Source of the DNA: Physocladia obscura
Lineage: Eukaryota > Chytridiomycota > Chytridiomycetes > Chytridiales > Chytriomycetaceae
Reading direction: 5' to 3'
Assembly (NCBI GenBank): GCA_027596945.1
Contig: JADGJH010000032.1
Coordinates: 1 to 39,623 of the forward strand
DNA: 39,623 bases
Below are positions 20,872-32,772 of the stretch, piece by piece; position 1 is the first letter of the stretch; every line of letters begins with the position of its first letter. Under the pieces are notes generated by a model. The model was given only the letters and a program-made list of their open reading frames with translations, had not been told where the DNA came from and searched no databases. A program made the position numbers and the translations under genes.

Positions 20872-22811
20872 TCAAATACTCGTAGTTAAACCAGTTCCTT
20901 CCTCCTCCGCAACTTCATTCGACTGATGTCGCGACTCTATCCAATCGCGATCGTTACTAGTAGCACCAAAAGCAGTCGTTGATTCAGATGGTACTGCCAC
21001 CGGAACAAGCTCTACATCGTGTTCTTCAAGATCATCGTAATCTTCTTCCATATCTGTATTCAGAGGTAAAAATGCCGGAACGGTGCTGAAGATTGCAGGG
21101 CCGGGTGTTATATCGGAAATAACCGAAACACCTTGCTTTGTCAAAGGAGATCCAGCAGAATCCATATTTATTTGTTGCTGTCGTTCATATTGATATTGCT
21201 GTTGCTGCTGTTGTTTGACCTGTTGCTGCAGCGGTTGTTGTAAGTGAGACAAGTTTAGCTGATGTTGTTGTTGATTGTAATGTTGTTGATATTTTTGCTC
21301 TAATCGCTGCTGTCGCAGTTGTTGTTCTTGCGCAATATTCAGCATTTCCACAACTTGCGCTGTGCTCCTATTTCGTGGAATATTCATTTGCGCAACCGCA
21401 ACAACCCGTTGATCAACAGCTTCCGCTATTCTTTGCTGAGCACCAATCGACCCTTGCCTCGCAAGCGCCGCAGCAGCAACAGCTGCTGTGTGGTTCGATA
21501 TATGCGCATTTGATTTTGTACGGCGAATGTGATCTTGTGTGTGCGGGTACTCATGATAATGACTCTGTTTCGGTGTACGATCAGGTTCAAATGTTGGAAG
21601 ACTTGAAAGCATCAGCGATAGAGTTTTGACTTCAACACCAAACAAAAAAAAAAGGATAACATAAGTATGAAATGCTAAATTAACGTAAATATTAATACAA
21701 ACAAACCATCAATGCCCATTTCTCTTCGACCAAAATCCACGAGATAACCTTCCTCACGCCGCAGCTTCTCCACAACAGCACTCATTTCTCGTTCATAATA
21801 CTCCACAACGTCGTCAGAACCTGTTCGCAAAACGTCAATTTGGTTCCGCAGCGCACTGAGATGCTGAATATTATGCGCCCGTAGATCTTGCAACCGTCGG
21901 TAAAACTCGGGAACATTTTTGGGCAAATTTTGCCCGCGTGCTCGAGCTGCTGCTGCTGCTGCTTGAACGTCCGCTTCACTGGTCGCTGTAGCCGTTGGCG
22001 TCGCATGTAAGGGCGCCTGTACTTCAGGGACAGCTGCTCCAGGTGCAACTGCAACGGCACAAACGTCGGAAACTCCCGGTTTTTGCACAGACGGTTTCGT
22101 GATTGGAATAGCGGAGGCCGCTTGCGTCTGTTGAGGATTTCCATGTCTGACTCCCACAGAGGGATCAGGTTTATATTGAGCTTTAGATGAGAGGTCCGGA
22201 ATATCGGCTGCTGAAGATGAATTTGGGTTCGGGTTCAACAATAGTTTCATTGTGGAAGGGGTTGGTGATCTTGTGACAGATTCCATTGTTTTAAGTGGTA
22301 AATACGGTGCAGATGGAAATGTTCGCCGCGTTAGAACAGGAGAGCTTATTGCTATCGGCAAGTCAGATTGCGACACAAAATTCTGGGTTATTGATTGATT
22401 CGAATCATGTTTCATCGTATTAGACGCCGCACGGAATCCACCGTCATTCGATTGTTCGACAGTACCGTAAGGAGAACTACTTTCGCTTTCATCATCATCT
22501 TCAGCGACGCCAATAGCAAAGCTGGCCTTCTTTTCTGTTCCAGCATTTGATTCCACAGTCCTCTCATCTACCTTTTCTGGAACACTCTGCAAAATGACGG
22601 TCGCTTTGCTGTCGTAAATTCCGTAGCTTTCGCCATTGTTCGTTAACGACTGATTATTTCGAGTATCATGCTGCTGCTGATCACGAAATTGCTTTTCCAT
22701 AAATAGATGTTGCTGATAAAATTGCTCTTCTCGAAGTTCCTGTTCCCGTTTTAGTCGCTCCTTCAACAGTTGGCCTTCTCCGACACCGAAAAATGTCTGA
22801 AGCGAAGCCAT
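20872..22811 (-). CDS. Gln-rich coiled-coil protein, unknown function
   Basis: Two exons, 21707-22811 and 20872-21629, join in phase across a 77-nt intron to give 620 aa from the ATG at 22811. The N-terminus is a charged coiled coil (LKERLKREQELREEQ). A long disordered Ser/Thr/Pro/Ala region follows. Residues about 300-385 form a regular helical block (EFYRRLQDLRAHN, LSALRNQIDVL, EYYEREMSAVVEKLRREEG) that is the only likely folded part and spans the intron. Downstream lies a glutamine-rich tract (VKQQQQQQYQYERQQQ) and a very acidic stretch (DMEEDYDDLEEHD). I do not recognise it. Composition suggests a scaffold or transcription-related protein. Confidence 0.65.
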
Positions 22812-23202
22812 GGAAGTTGTAGATGAGTTTGAATGTATCCTTCGGAAGTTCTACATTTTTTCTTTAACAAAATTTGATACAAAACACCTAAGCAAGCAGA
22901 TAAGAGTACCATTATGGTTCCATCTCCGTGGCTTTCCGGATATATTATTGAAGCATTTGGACTCCTGAAACTATTTCGAGAACTCGAAACTGAGGTTCCA
23001 CTATTGTTTTTAAAACTGACCGAAGACTACGAAGAAAAACAGCTGTTATGTTAGCTCCGTGCTTTTGTTTAATGACAGTGGAATTAGGTATTAAAGAGCG
23101 TAGGTCGTTTTTTTCTTTTTTTTCTCTGAATTTACGAGCTCCTGGGTGGCTTTCAATTACCAAGGTGGCTTACTTTGCCACCCAAGATAAAAGGATCCAA
23201 TT
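22812..23202. other. spacer between Gln-rich gene and small gene
   Basis: A 46-codon plus-strand frame (22914-23054) and a 72-codon minus frame (22945-23163) overlap here. Neither has a motif or convincing splice links. Confidence 0.3.
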
Positions 23203-23918
23203 TCACTCAATCCCCTGCCACACACTCCTACTAGCCAAAAAATAAAACGTAACACTCACAGAGAGCGGTATTGCTTCATTGCCAGATACAGGAGCACTGT
23301 ACGCCGTGTAAGGAAAGACAACTCGACCATTGTTGAGATTTGCGCCGATTTGGATAGGAAGACTCGATGCTGCTGGAGCAGGTGGAGAGAAAAACCCGCG
23401 CGTGACTTTCGCAGGAACAGTTGTGATTGTAGCGATAGATCCGTTGCGTTGCTTGACGGAAACCCGAAGTGTTGTTTCCTGCAACTGATACTGCTGCGGC
23501 TGAGGATTGCTGGGCGGCAAAGTCGCTGACGAGGTTTGCCGGCTCGAGGTTGTGCTGATGGAACGCTGTGATCGGCTTGCGGGCATTGGCTGTTATAGTG
23601 GAGAGTGTTTTAGTTATTTGGCGGAGTTATCGTGTATTTTGTTTTTTTGGAACAGGTTTTTTTGATTCAGGGTTGGGAAACCCAGATATCAATCGACTTA
23701 TAAAGTACTAAAGATAAAAACGCACGCACCAGCGCATCATTAGCCGCGATTATTCCAGATATTCCTTTCGCGTTTATATTTGTTGAAAACGATGTTTTAT
23801 CTGCAGCCGAAGCGGCGGATGTTGCTGAAGGGATAGGAATTGGTTCCATTGGTGGCATTTGGATGATTTGCTTGGAGAGTCGGACGGAAGAGCCAGGGCT
23901 GAACGAGTTCGCGATCAT
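23203..23918 (-). CDS. small Ser/Ala/Pro-rich hypothetical protein
   Basis: Exons 23730-23918 and 23203-23589 join in phase across a 140-nt intron, giving 191 aa. The ATG at 23918 follows an in-frame stop. The sequence is of low complexity (Ser, Ala, Pro, Thr, Gln) apart from a more regular stretch (TTLRVSVKQRNGSIATITTV). The end may instead be spliced at GTGAGT after ...NEAIPLS (about 23264) into an exon I could not find. The family is unknown. It might be a fragment of a larger gene related to its Gln-rich neighbours. Confidence 0.35.
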
Positions 23919-24186
23919 GGGCACCGATTAGTCGTTGCAGTGAATTCTTTGTATATGCTGTTTGATTGAGGTGCCGACGACCCAGCAGTTGTTTGTTTTT
24001 GCTTTCCAGAGAAATTGTTGATTTCCGTTTTCTGAACCCAACAAACCTTCTAAAGATCCTTTTTACAGAATAAACTGGGTAATGTCGCATACTACTGTCA
24101 ATTCGTGTTTGTAAAGAATAGTCTCAGGAACACTAAACTATGATAGCAAAGTATTTCAGAACAAGACACCAACGAATAGAACAGCA

Positions 24187-24412
24187 GCAATCTTTTTTTT
24201 TTTTTTTTTTGCCGTTTTAAATCCCATATAATTGGAAATGTGGGTTATACACAAAACCCACCCCACCACANNNNNNNNNNATTTGGTTTTTTTAAATAAT
24301 TTTCTCATTAAAACTAAATTTTTATTTAAATTTATTTCATAAAAATACAACAACTAATATAAAACCATCAATCTTTTTTTTTTTTTTTTTTTCTGCCGTT
24401 TTAAATCGCATC
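24187..24412. repeat. direct repeat flanking an assembly gap
   Basis: A unit of 'CAATC', about 18-20 T, then (CT)GCCGTTTTAAATC-CAT occurs at 24188-24225 and again at 24369-24411. The two copies differ by a CT insertion and a base or two. They bracket the run of N at 24271-24280. Confidence 0.7.
24271..24280. other. assembly gap (10 N)
   Basis: Ten N characters; the true length is unknown. The flanks are AT-rich and repeated, which is the likely reason for the break. Any feature across this point is unreliable. Confidence 0.95.
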
Positions 24413-25118
24413 TCATGGGATATTGCAATTTCTTCAAACTAGCCACAAACTTGATGTAAATTCGATATTAATATTTACAAATGTATCAAAAACGGTTGGG
24501 TTTGGGTCAAAAATTCAAAGAAAACAAATGGAATTCGCATTGATCAAAGAAATGAAAACAGATGTAAGATGTATAATATTGATAAAAGAACTGTGCAAAA
24601 AAAAAAATAAAAAAATAAAAAATAAAAATAAAAACTTGTTCAATCTCCCAGAAATGGGACACAAAAAAAAAACAGCCAAGCACACTCAAAATACTAACAC
24701 GACAGGAAAACAAAATCTTTGGGCCTCAGTGAAACCACCCATAACAAGAGAACAAACAAATCGAAAAAAAAGCAGTGAAAAAAAAATATATTAAAAAAAG
24801 TCAATGACAGGAAAAAGTGTTAAACAAGGTGGTGGAACAGGTAATGAGATGAAATAGGCACAAAAATAAACAGGGCAACAAAACCCATCAGAGAGACAAA
24901 AAAAGAATAGAGAAGATAGGAGAGTAGAGATAAGGCAAAAACGAAAAAAGAGCTTCACCACTTTTAGTTTAAAACCCGGCACCCCAAACTCTACCAGGAA
25001 CAAAACCCCCAACTTTTCTTGTCGTATTTTCAGCCGTCAAAGAGACAAGCTGATGCTGCCTCTCATACACTACATCAACGCACTCAGTGCAAGTCTCCAA
25101 AGGCTTGTTACAGCGGCA
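24413..25118. other. A-rich spacer, no gene seen
   Basis: Strongly A-rich on the plus strand with several A-runs. The open plus frame at 24423-24794 is Lys/Asn-rich from base composition and not protein-like. Confidence 0.45.
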
Positions 25119-27391
25119 TTACAGCTGCCGCTGCTGTTGCTGCGTTGGATATGCAGAATCTGTCGAATTCATACTAACACAACCCACACAAGTTTGCGAA
25201 TCTTTCACGCAACGACATAGCGATTGCTGCTGCTGCTGCCGTTTACTCGCAACATTACTCCAAACTTGTTGCTGCTGCAACTGAGACACATTCCCAACAC
25301 TATTTCCACTTCTGCTACGTGGACCCCATGATCCACCCTGAACTTTCGGGCCACACGCATTTGCAACAGCTGAAAACGAATTCCTTTGCGCAAGCATTAC
25401 GGCAGTAGTCGCGGGACTAATTCCCAAAAATTCTGGAGTCGCGGCGACAGAATCGGAGGTGGATGCGGAAAACAGAGAACTCGTCCGCGTGCAAATGCTT
25501 GTAGTTACGCCAGAGAGTTGCATGCTTGACAAAGACGTTGATAGTTCCATAGTTTTGCCGTGAGAAGTTTCTGACGTCCATTGTTTTTGCGGGAAATTGC
25601 GTTGTTGTTGTAGCGCATTTTCTAATGGTTGCGATTGATAAGATTGTTGTTGGGTTCGATGGGCTTGCGTCGAAACAACATTTTGAGGATGCGTGCTATC
25701 AGTATAAGATAGTTGCTGGTGCGGCTGAACTGCTTGCGACCTAGTTCCAAAACCATCAGTCGCCGACAGCCATCCGCGGCCATTACCAGGACCAGTGGTG
25801 CTGCTATACTTGTTCGAAACAGTAGCCGAATCACGTCCGTCAAAATCAATCTGGTTGATTGATTTACGGTACGAAGCAACAACTGAGGCAATCACAGATG
25901 AAACACGCGAATTGGTGCTTGCGCTGCTTCCAGAATTAACAGACGAAGCACCGCCATTAAATAATGTCGAACTTCTGCTAGAAGAGGTTGAGGAGATTTC
26001 AGTATCGTCATAGTGATTGGAATCAGGAATGTGAGGCAAACAACGTGAGCGCAACGCCTGCTGTTTATGTGGCTGCGACGGCTGCGCTCCAAAAAACCCA
26101 CGCGAGGCACACTGCTGTTGCTGTTGCTGCTGCTGTAGAAAATGATGATATTGTTGTTGTTGTGTGGGAGCTATCACGGGTAACGATCGCTTTGCCTGGA
26201 GACTGGAAACTCGAGGTTGGATAAAAGACTGTGGAGAGAATGGCCGTGCCGGATATTGAGGCAGTAAACCTAATTGTTGCTGTTCCAATATTTTCTGCTG
26301 CTGTTTGTGCCACTCGATTGTACACGTCACAGGAAGTTGCGTGCGAGACAATTCAGCCGAAATTTCGAATTCACGCTGACGCTGTTGATCTTTTAGCGAC
26401 ATGATTTGAGCATTGATGAATTGATTCTGCGAAAATACATTAATCAGTTAAGTACGTGATTTTAATTTTTTGATGGTGAATCGACATTATTTACCTGAGC
26501 ACATAAGAGACGAATGACAGGATTGGCTGTAAGAAATGATTCGCACCATTCGACTTCGTTTATTTCAAAATCCCAATTCATGAGATCGCCAACCCATCTC
26601 TTCCATGCCGCAACCACGCGGGCCTCCTTAAAAACGGTTACTTGAGCCCAAGATGAGGCCGCAAAAGCGTTGTCATTCATGGAGGTATCAACTAGTATTT
26701 GAAATATTAGCAAAATCAGTCTCTGAAAACAACATCCTCTATTTGTTCCAACTTTCTATCAAAAGCATTCATCTCACAATTTTTGTCAGAACCACTAGTT
26801 TTTTTCACCACTCAATCACTTTCATTTTTTTATTTTTTTAAGAGGAAAAACAAATTTTTATATATTTACTATACCCAAAATCATTGCGACGGACCAAATG
26901 GCAAGCGACTTTTGCGAAACGAGGTCATTACTCTCAAAAAAAAAACCTCTGAGCATGGCGTCGTCGCGCATCTTCATTTTGAGCAGAATTTTATCGGCGA
27001 GAATGAGAGAGAGCAGAAGAGTGGCGGGAGGCGCAACGGTGGCTTTTACGATGCGATAAATGTAGTCGAACGCAGAGTCGAATTTGGGAGTCATAATTGA
27101 CGCGGAATCGTAGGAGATCGGGAAGCCTGGAGCGGTGCAGTCGGCCAGGAAACGGTAGATGCATGTGGAAATCACAAGCCTGTCTTTGGAACTTGTGGCC
27201 GGAATCGGTATTATTCCCGCAGCAGTTGATTTCATTGGTACAATGTTGGATGTAGTTGCAGTTATAGTTGCATTAGTTGTCGTTTGCGGATATTGGGTGT
27301 CAGTTGAAGTTTGTTGTTTGCGACTTATTTGAGTATCATCGTGAATCAACGACCAGCCAGAAGAAACAGAGGCGGCTGCAGAAGGGGGCAT
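25119..27391 (-). CDS. PCL/PHO80-like cyclin with long Gln-rich tail
   Basis: Exons 26875-27391, 26495-26691 and 25119-26426 join in phase to give 673 aa from the ATG at 27391. Residues about 70-240 fit a cyclin box: FDYIYRIVKATVAPPATLLL (helix 1-2 region), LAIWSVAMI, then SMNDNAFAASSWAQV and FEINEVEWCESFL, matching 'A.KFL.D..YTN..WA.V...L..LDW.L.V...E'. The helix that usually carries the CDK-contacting Lys is interrupted by the intron. The remaining 430 residues are disordered and rich in Gln and Ser, including an uninterrupted eight-Gln run near 26115. Known relatives activate Pho85-type CDKs. The tail is unusually long for that family. The long first intron (183 nt) may hide a small exon. 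Confidence 0.7.
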
Positions 27392-27838
27392 TTCAAACGA
27401 CAAGAGAGCAGAGACTATTAGAGGGATAACTGCTGTTTTTGGTGAATACGCTTGCTTGCTGAAATATCAATCCAACCAATTTACAGTGTCAAAGGGTAAA
27501 CTGGTTCAGTCCGAATGAGGTTGCCAAATAGTGGAACGAATAGACACAGCTGAATGCAAGTTTTTTGATTTGTCGGTTTGCGGAAACAAAACAGAACGAG
27601 AATCTCGAGCTGTTTCCAGTTTTGTTGATTGACAACTTCGTTTTCTGAAGAAAGCCGAAACTGAACAAACTTGGAAAAAAGACGAAGACAATTCTTTTGA
27701 GTGCAACCTGGAAAGAAAGTAAAGTATAGAAAATATGTTCACAAATTTTACGTATTATTTTACCGCAGTTACTTATTTAACTTGGGTGATTTTCTTGGGT
27801 TCGTAAAATGTTTCTGTTCGAAATGAAAAAAAGTAACG
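27392..27838. other. 5' flank of the cyclin gene, no other gene seen
   Basis: A 78-codon minus frame at 27506-27742 has no motif. Confidence 0.4.
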
Positions 27839-28433
27839 TTGCCTTCCGTCTTTTCTCAAGACAGGCAACAATTCAAAACCACAAACTCGCACTTTCCTGA
27901 TCTGGGCTTGAATCTTGAAACTTATGACACAACAGCGGCGTTTATATTGTGGAAACGTTGTTGCAAAGAATCAACAATCGAAATCGAATCAAACTCAAAC
28001 AACTTAATCGCTAGCACAACTACAAACACTGCAGATGAAGCAAAGAAACCTATATTTGATTCAATTTCATCATTCGTCGCAGTATAAGCTGCTAAACAAA
28101 ATTTTAGCGTCAACTCGCTGGCTCTCGAAGATTCCGCCACGGATCTGACTGACTTTGATGGTCGGTCTGAACGATCTTGGCGCGAACAATATTGAGTTTT
28201 TCATGAAACAAATGGTGCCAAGAATTTTTATAACCGTTAACAAAATCGCTTTTTTTTTTAAAAGGATATACATTCGACGCGCTCGGTGAACTCGAAGCTC
28301 GTGCCGAAGATATTTTGGAAATGCTAGACGGATTTTTGCATTCCTTTTCTTGACGATGTAGATGATGTCGATATCGATGCCGACGTCGATGCTGAAAAAC
28401 AAAACTCCGAACGCAAAACAATAATCTGATTTA
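27839..28433 (+). pseudogene. degraded acidic-protein gene, unidentified
   Basis: Plus-strand coding-like pieces occur in series. KESTIEIESNSNNLIAS...DEAKKPIFDSISSFV runs to a stop at 28084. The same frame then continues as NFSVNSLALEDSATDLTDFD, then a plausible intron (GTCGGT at about 28160 to AAAAG at about 28264) leads to YTFDALGELEARAEDILEML. A frameshift leads to LDDVDDVDIDADVDAEKQ and a stop at 28433. Amino-acid composition is protein-like and acidic throughout. The in-frame stop and the frameshift suggest a decayed gene, though unplaced introns could rescue it. Minus-strand frames over the same bases look like shadows. Confidence 0.3.
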
Positions 28434-28754
28434 ATATTTCGTGTGCCTGTTTATAAATTATTTTTTTCAAGCGAAATTGGCTGCCTTGAAAAAAATAAAT
28501 ACACCCAATGACTTATTTTGACCCACTAACAGTAACTGTAAATTTTTTTTTATTGTTGGATTTTTTTTTTTTCCAAGCAAAAGTGAGCCAACATCTCTAA
28601 TCCCATTCACTGAGCGGGCGGCGAATAATCGAATCCGTTCACGCCAAGACGACTGCGGAATGCTAACTTCGCTAATCTTGAAACAGAATCACGAAGCGAA
28701 CCTTTTCATAAATCGCAACTTTCATAAACAATCCAAGCCGGTACACTTAGACAA
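28434..28754. other. 5' region of the secreted-protein gene
   Basis: T-runs at 28540-28572 and no coding signal. Presumably contains the promoter of the gene starting at 28755. Confidence 0.4.
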
Positions 28755-30056
28755 ATGCTTCCGTTTCTCCTTGGATGGACTGTATTGCTTGTCCACGCTA
28801 GTGTTTTTAATCAGGCCGTCGTGTTTGGTAAGTCCACTTTCTTGCCGGGATTTTTCGAAACGGTGTCAAAGTGGCTGAAAAAAAGCAATCGATCGTGAAG
28901 ATCTAATTAAAAAAGCATTTCATTATCAAACGTATAATAGGCAGTGAAACAGCCTCTGCCGAAGCTGCGATTATTGGATTAGCTACATTTAAAGTCGCTT
29001 ATATTGCATATAATACTAGCGAGAGTATAGGTTTCTGCTAAATTTTTTTTTTTTTTTTGATTGGACTGATCTGAATTGCATCTTTCAAATCTTTATTTAG
29101 CATTCACTATACTTCCACTTTATGACACCAACAATCAACCCCAATTCTCCATGATAATTCTTGGCAGTGGGGGCATTTTATTCTCCACTGGCCAATGGGC
29201 CCAACTGTATGGCTATCAAAACACAAACAACATTCGCCTTGTTGCCCTTTACGATATTCCTGGCCTTGGTTCCTCCAGCGGTTACACATCTCCCGTCACA
29301 ACTGTCTATACAGGCCAATTATTAACCCCAGCCTCCACAAAATATTCCACAGACATCGGCCTCCCCGCCTCATACTCCCTACAAACCCTCAACACCACCG
29401 AATTCGGCTACGTGTATCCGGGAACCATCCTGAACCTAACAGCAGTAACCCCCGTCCTCAATTTCACAACATCAATCGGTACATTTCTAGGCGCATGTAT
29501 CTACAATTTCACGGCCACGCAGCAGCAAATTTCTTTCTTTTACCAGATCGCGAGCTGGGATCTTTCACCGCTCAACACGCCAACTTCGTTCGTACAGAGC
29601 CTCTCAAGCTACACGAACGCTATTTGGATCAACTGGGTGAGTCACGGAGCGTATGGGCTTCCGCATCCTGTGACAACAGATACATCGTGTGACGGTGGAA
29701 ATGACACGGTTTCAGTTGCCGGTGCTTTTTCTGCTGGTACTGTTCAGACAACGTACTATAACGCGACATTGGGCCAGTATGAAGTTATTTACGCAGTTCC
29801 TAACAATGGAAGTGACGGAGAGACGGAGTATTACATTTCGACATGCAATAATGGGAAGGTTGTGATTGTGCCAGTTGGTTCAACAAACCCAATTACGGGA
29901 AATAGTAGCAGTGGATCTGGTGGGATTAACACTGGAGCTAAGGCGGCGATTGTGACTGTTGTGGTTGTTGTGATTGTTGTTATAATTATTGGTGTTGCAG
30001 TGGTAGTGATTCGGAAATTTAATCTTTTCAAGAGAAAAGACTTGGACGATGAGTAG
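28755..30056 (+). CDS. secreted type I membrane glycoprotein, unknown
   Basis: Exons 28755-28827, 28941-29030 and 29101-30056 join in phase to give 372 aa. The ATG at 28755 opens a signal peptide (MLPFLLGWTVLLVHA). The ectodomain of about 310 residues is rich in Asn, Thr, Ser, Tyr and Gly, with many N-x-S/T sequons (NTTE, NLTA, NFTT, NFTA, NATL), and has few cysteines. A hydrophobic helix (AAIVTVVVVVIVVIIIGVAV) near residues 335-358 is followed by a short basic and acidic tail (RKFNLFKRKDLDDE), giving a type I topology. No conserved domain is recognised. A cell-surface role is inferred from topology alone. The stop lies close to a candidate minus-strand gene that would overlap its last 29 bases. 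Confidence 0.75.
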
Positions 30057-30841
30057 AAGGATTTTTTTCTCTTGGCATTTTTTTTATCATAACAGAAACA
30101 AGCTCACGCAAGCCACCAGCTCGCCCATTTAGAACAGTTGTTTGGCAAATTCGAATAACTTGAGATGGTGATATCTGATATTATTGAAGTAAAAATGAAT
30201 AGCCGATAGAAATACCTGCTGCAAAGCTTGGCGGATATTGATTCATTAAATTTCTACGTTTCTGTAGTTCTAAGTATTTCTTGTTTCGCAGCTTCAAACT
30301 TACAGATTCAAGGCATGGTTACGCTCTGCGTAAATTAATATTCGTATATTTTGCTTGGTTTCTGGAATACTTGCCTATCATTGACGAAATATCCCTTGCA
30401 GAACAAATTCAGCCAATTGTTCGGCACCAGTGAGTTCGAGTGTTCTGAAAATACGTTCGAGTAGTAGGCAAATCGCCATTGATAGTGTTGCGATCATAAC
30501 ATTGCGAAAAGAGGAATTCTTGTTTAAGGGATGTTTATAAAGGTTTTACTTTTCTCATTAATCCAAATTGACTTAGTTTTTTCAATGTTTCAATGATTTT
30601 TGGTCTGATTCTTTTTTCTGTTCTTCATGTAGTTAATTTCCTACTTTTAAAATTTACAAATTGTCTGACCACTTACAAACAAAAATGAGGCAAGGAAATC
30701 TCTTGATCTTTTTTATTTACCTCCCGTTCTAAAATCATCTTGAACCTCAAAAATATGTACCAGGTTCATTCGTTACCTCCCTCTTACTGCAAGATTTTGA
30801 AGCGTTTGCTGCGATCATTTCAAGCAACGCACGGCTTTTCG
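30028..30841 (-). CDS. candidate split gene, unresolved and unidentified
   Basis: Several short minus-strand segments look coding and have splice-like ends. They are 30788-30841 (KSRALLEMIAANASKSC), about 30720-30748 (VQDDFRTG), 30378-30518 (NSSFRNVMIATLSM, LLLERIFRTLELTGAEQLAE), about 30218-30300 (LRNKKYLELQKRRNLMNQYP, PSFAA) and 30028-about 30165 (VIRICQTTVLNGRAGGLREL). The last two join in phase (GTATTT to CTCAAG). Other junctions could not all be closed, and one segment ends in a stop that only an unplaced donor would avoid. The family is unknown. The 3' end would overlap the coding end of the convergent gene by 29 bases. Confidence 0.3.
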
Positions 30842-31176
30842 CTGTCGCAAGTCAGAATGGTAAAATAATGCTTAATTTTTATCATCGACCAATTTAAAAA
30901 CTCTACCAGCGGTAACCAAATCAAATGCATCTGTATCTCTAATTGTTTTTTTGCATCCCATTTCATGGACAATCACTTGCAAAATAGTGTTTGCAAAATT
31001 AGCATGACCATTGTTTTAAACAGAGTTTTATCTGTTTTTTTTTTTTTGCTGTTTAATTTTTTAATTTTTTTTTTACTTTTAATATTTTAATTTTTCTTGA
31101 ACTTGTTTTGTTCAAATTTTGATAATTGTGGTTTGAGCTGCTTTAAGTAGCAATATATATATATTTAAATTATTTT
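30842..31176. other. AT-rich spacer
   Basis: T-rich with several T-runs and a TATATATA stretch at 31153-31162. It may hold 5' exons of the unresolved gene, but none were identified. Confidence 0.35.
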
Positions 31177-32772
31177 TTAGCCAACAGCAAACTTGCTTCT
31201 TGCGCGAATTCTTTCTCCATAAATATAGAACAAAATCGGCACAGGAACAATAAACACTAGCCCAATGAATCCCAACAACGAATTCCCCCACCCATATCCT
31301 AGCCGAGCATACAGACTGTCAGAAAACAAGGGAAATCCAAATCCTGCAAAAGATCTCAGCGCAGTAGTAGCTGCCAAAGCCGATGCGGCATATCGATTGT
31401 AGACATCAACAGTGTATAAATTGCATGCCTGAAATGATAATCCAACAGATATTGTGAAAAACATAATTCCAATATCAGGTACAATCCAATGAACAGTGTT
31501 TTCAGCGGCCCAGCCATATATAAACAGACCGACTGGAAGTAAGAATATTCCAGGCATGACAAGAACAAGACGGTATTCTGGCTTATGAGGAGTATTATAT
31601 CGCTTCTGCATGTACACTGACACGGAATCGAGCATAGTGCCAGAAAATCGATTTGCAATAAGAAAACCGAGACCAAGACTAAAGTAGTGTAACGTTGAAA
31701 TTTGCGTGGCCTCGCCGTATTTCGACGTGTATAATGCGGAAAAGGTTGTCAAGACAATATAAAGAACGCCATAAACAAAAGCAATAAAGATGGCAATGGC
31801 CTGCGCAATGGGTTGCGTGAACAGTAGGACAAATGGTCTCACTATTGCATCGCGCAAGACACTTAAAACGTTTGGTTTTCGGAGCTGCACATGGGCAATT
31901 TTGTCGACGCGTCGACGTTCTTGATAATTAAGGTATGGGGCGTAAGTTTCCGGAAATAGAAAAAATATGGCTATCCAAATTACGGCAGAGATAATGCTGA
32001 CGATATAAAACAACCACCGCCAAGACAACCCTTGTGTTAAAAAGCCTCCCATAATCGGGCCTAAAGCTGGGCCAAGAATGATACCGAGGCCGTAGTAGGC
32101 CATAGCTGCACCTATTTCATTCTTTGCAAATGTATCACTAACGACGCTTCCACAAATCTGATGCGTGACAGTATTGATTATTAATATTTGTAATTGCACA
32201 ATTCAAATAATTTTAAAAAATGATGACCAACCGCAATTGGAGCGCTTCCTCCAAAACCAGACAAGAATCGAAATAACAACATTTGTGCTTTACTTTGCGC
32301 CGCTCCGCATGCAACATTGAAAACGGTAAAAATAATCATTGAAATGAGTAATATGCGTCTTCGTCCATAAACTTCCGATAAAGGAGCCAAAACCAAAGGT
32401 CCAACAGCAAATGCTAACACATATATTGAAAGCGCCATTTCAATTTCGAATTCAGTAATAAATCCGAGATCTGTAAGAGTTTTGAATAATTAGTGGAAAA
32501 CAAACAAACAAATCTTATGAAATTATTTCTAACCCTAATAACTCACCGGCAGCGACAAAAGGAAGTGCAGGAGCAATCATTGAAGATACAATAGGAGAGA
32601 TGAACGACATTGTGGATCCGAGTGCAACCGTTCTCCATTTTTTGCTTCGTGGCCATTCTTTGGGATTTATCTCGGGAGGCACTAGAGGTTGATCAACTGT
32701 TATAAGAATTTCGCCAGCTGGCGAATCAGTGGATATCTTCAGCTCATTTTCAGCATTTGCATTGTTCATCAT
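31177..32772 (-). CDS. MFS drug/polyamine exporter, DHA1 family
   Basis: Exons 32547-32772, 32232-32470 and 31177-32157 join in phase to give 481 aa from the ATG at 32772; the longer open frame upstream runs through an A/T tract. The N-terminal motif NPKEWPRSKKWRTV before helix 1, the loop 2-3 motif LAPLSEVYGRRRIL, and the helix 5 stretch GLGIILGPALGPIMGGFL are typical of fungal H+-antiporters of the FLR1/TPO1/CAF5 type. About twelve hydrophobic helices can be counted, and the loop 6-7 segment (KPNVLSVLRDAIVRPFVLLF) fits. Likely a plasma-membrane or vacuolar exporter of small organic molecules. The specific substrate cannot be told. Confidence 0.85.

Noticed and set aside
21319..21629. Plus-strand frames opposite the Gln-rich gene
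   Set aside because: CAG/CTG repeats are open in several frames on both strands; the minus-strand model has splice support.
22914..23054. 46-codon plus-strand frame with ATG and helical composition
   Set aside because: Protein-like by eye but short, without splice partners or a known motif, and overlapped by an equally plausible minus frame.
24423..24794. 123-codon plus-strand frame
   Set aside because: Lys/Asn-rich translation of an A-rich tract; base composition explains the lack of stops.
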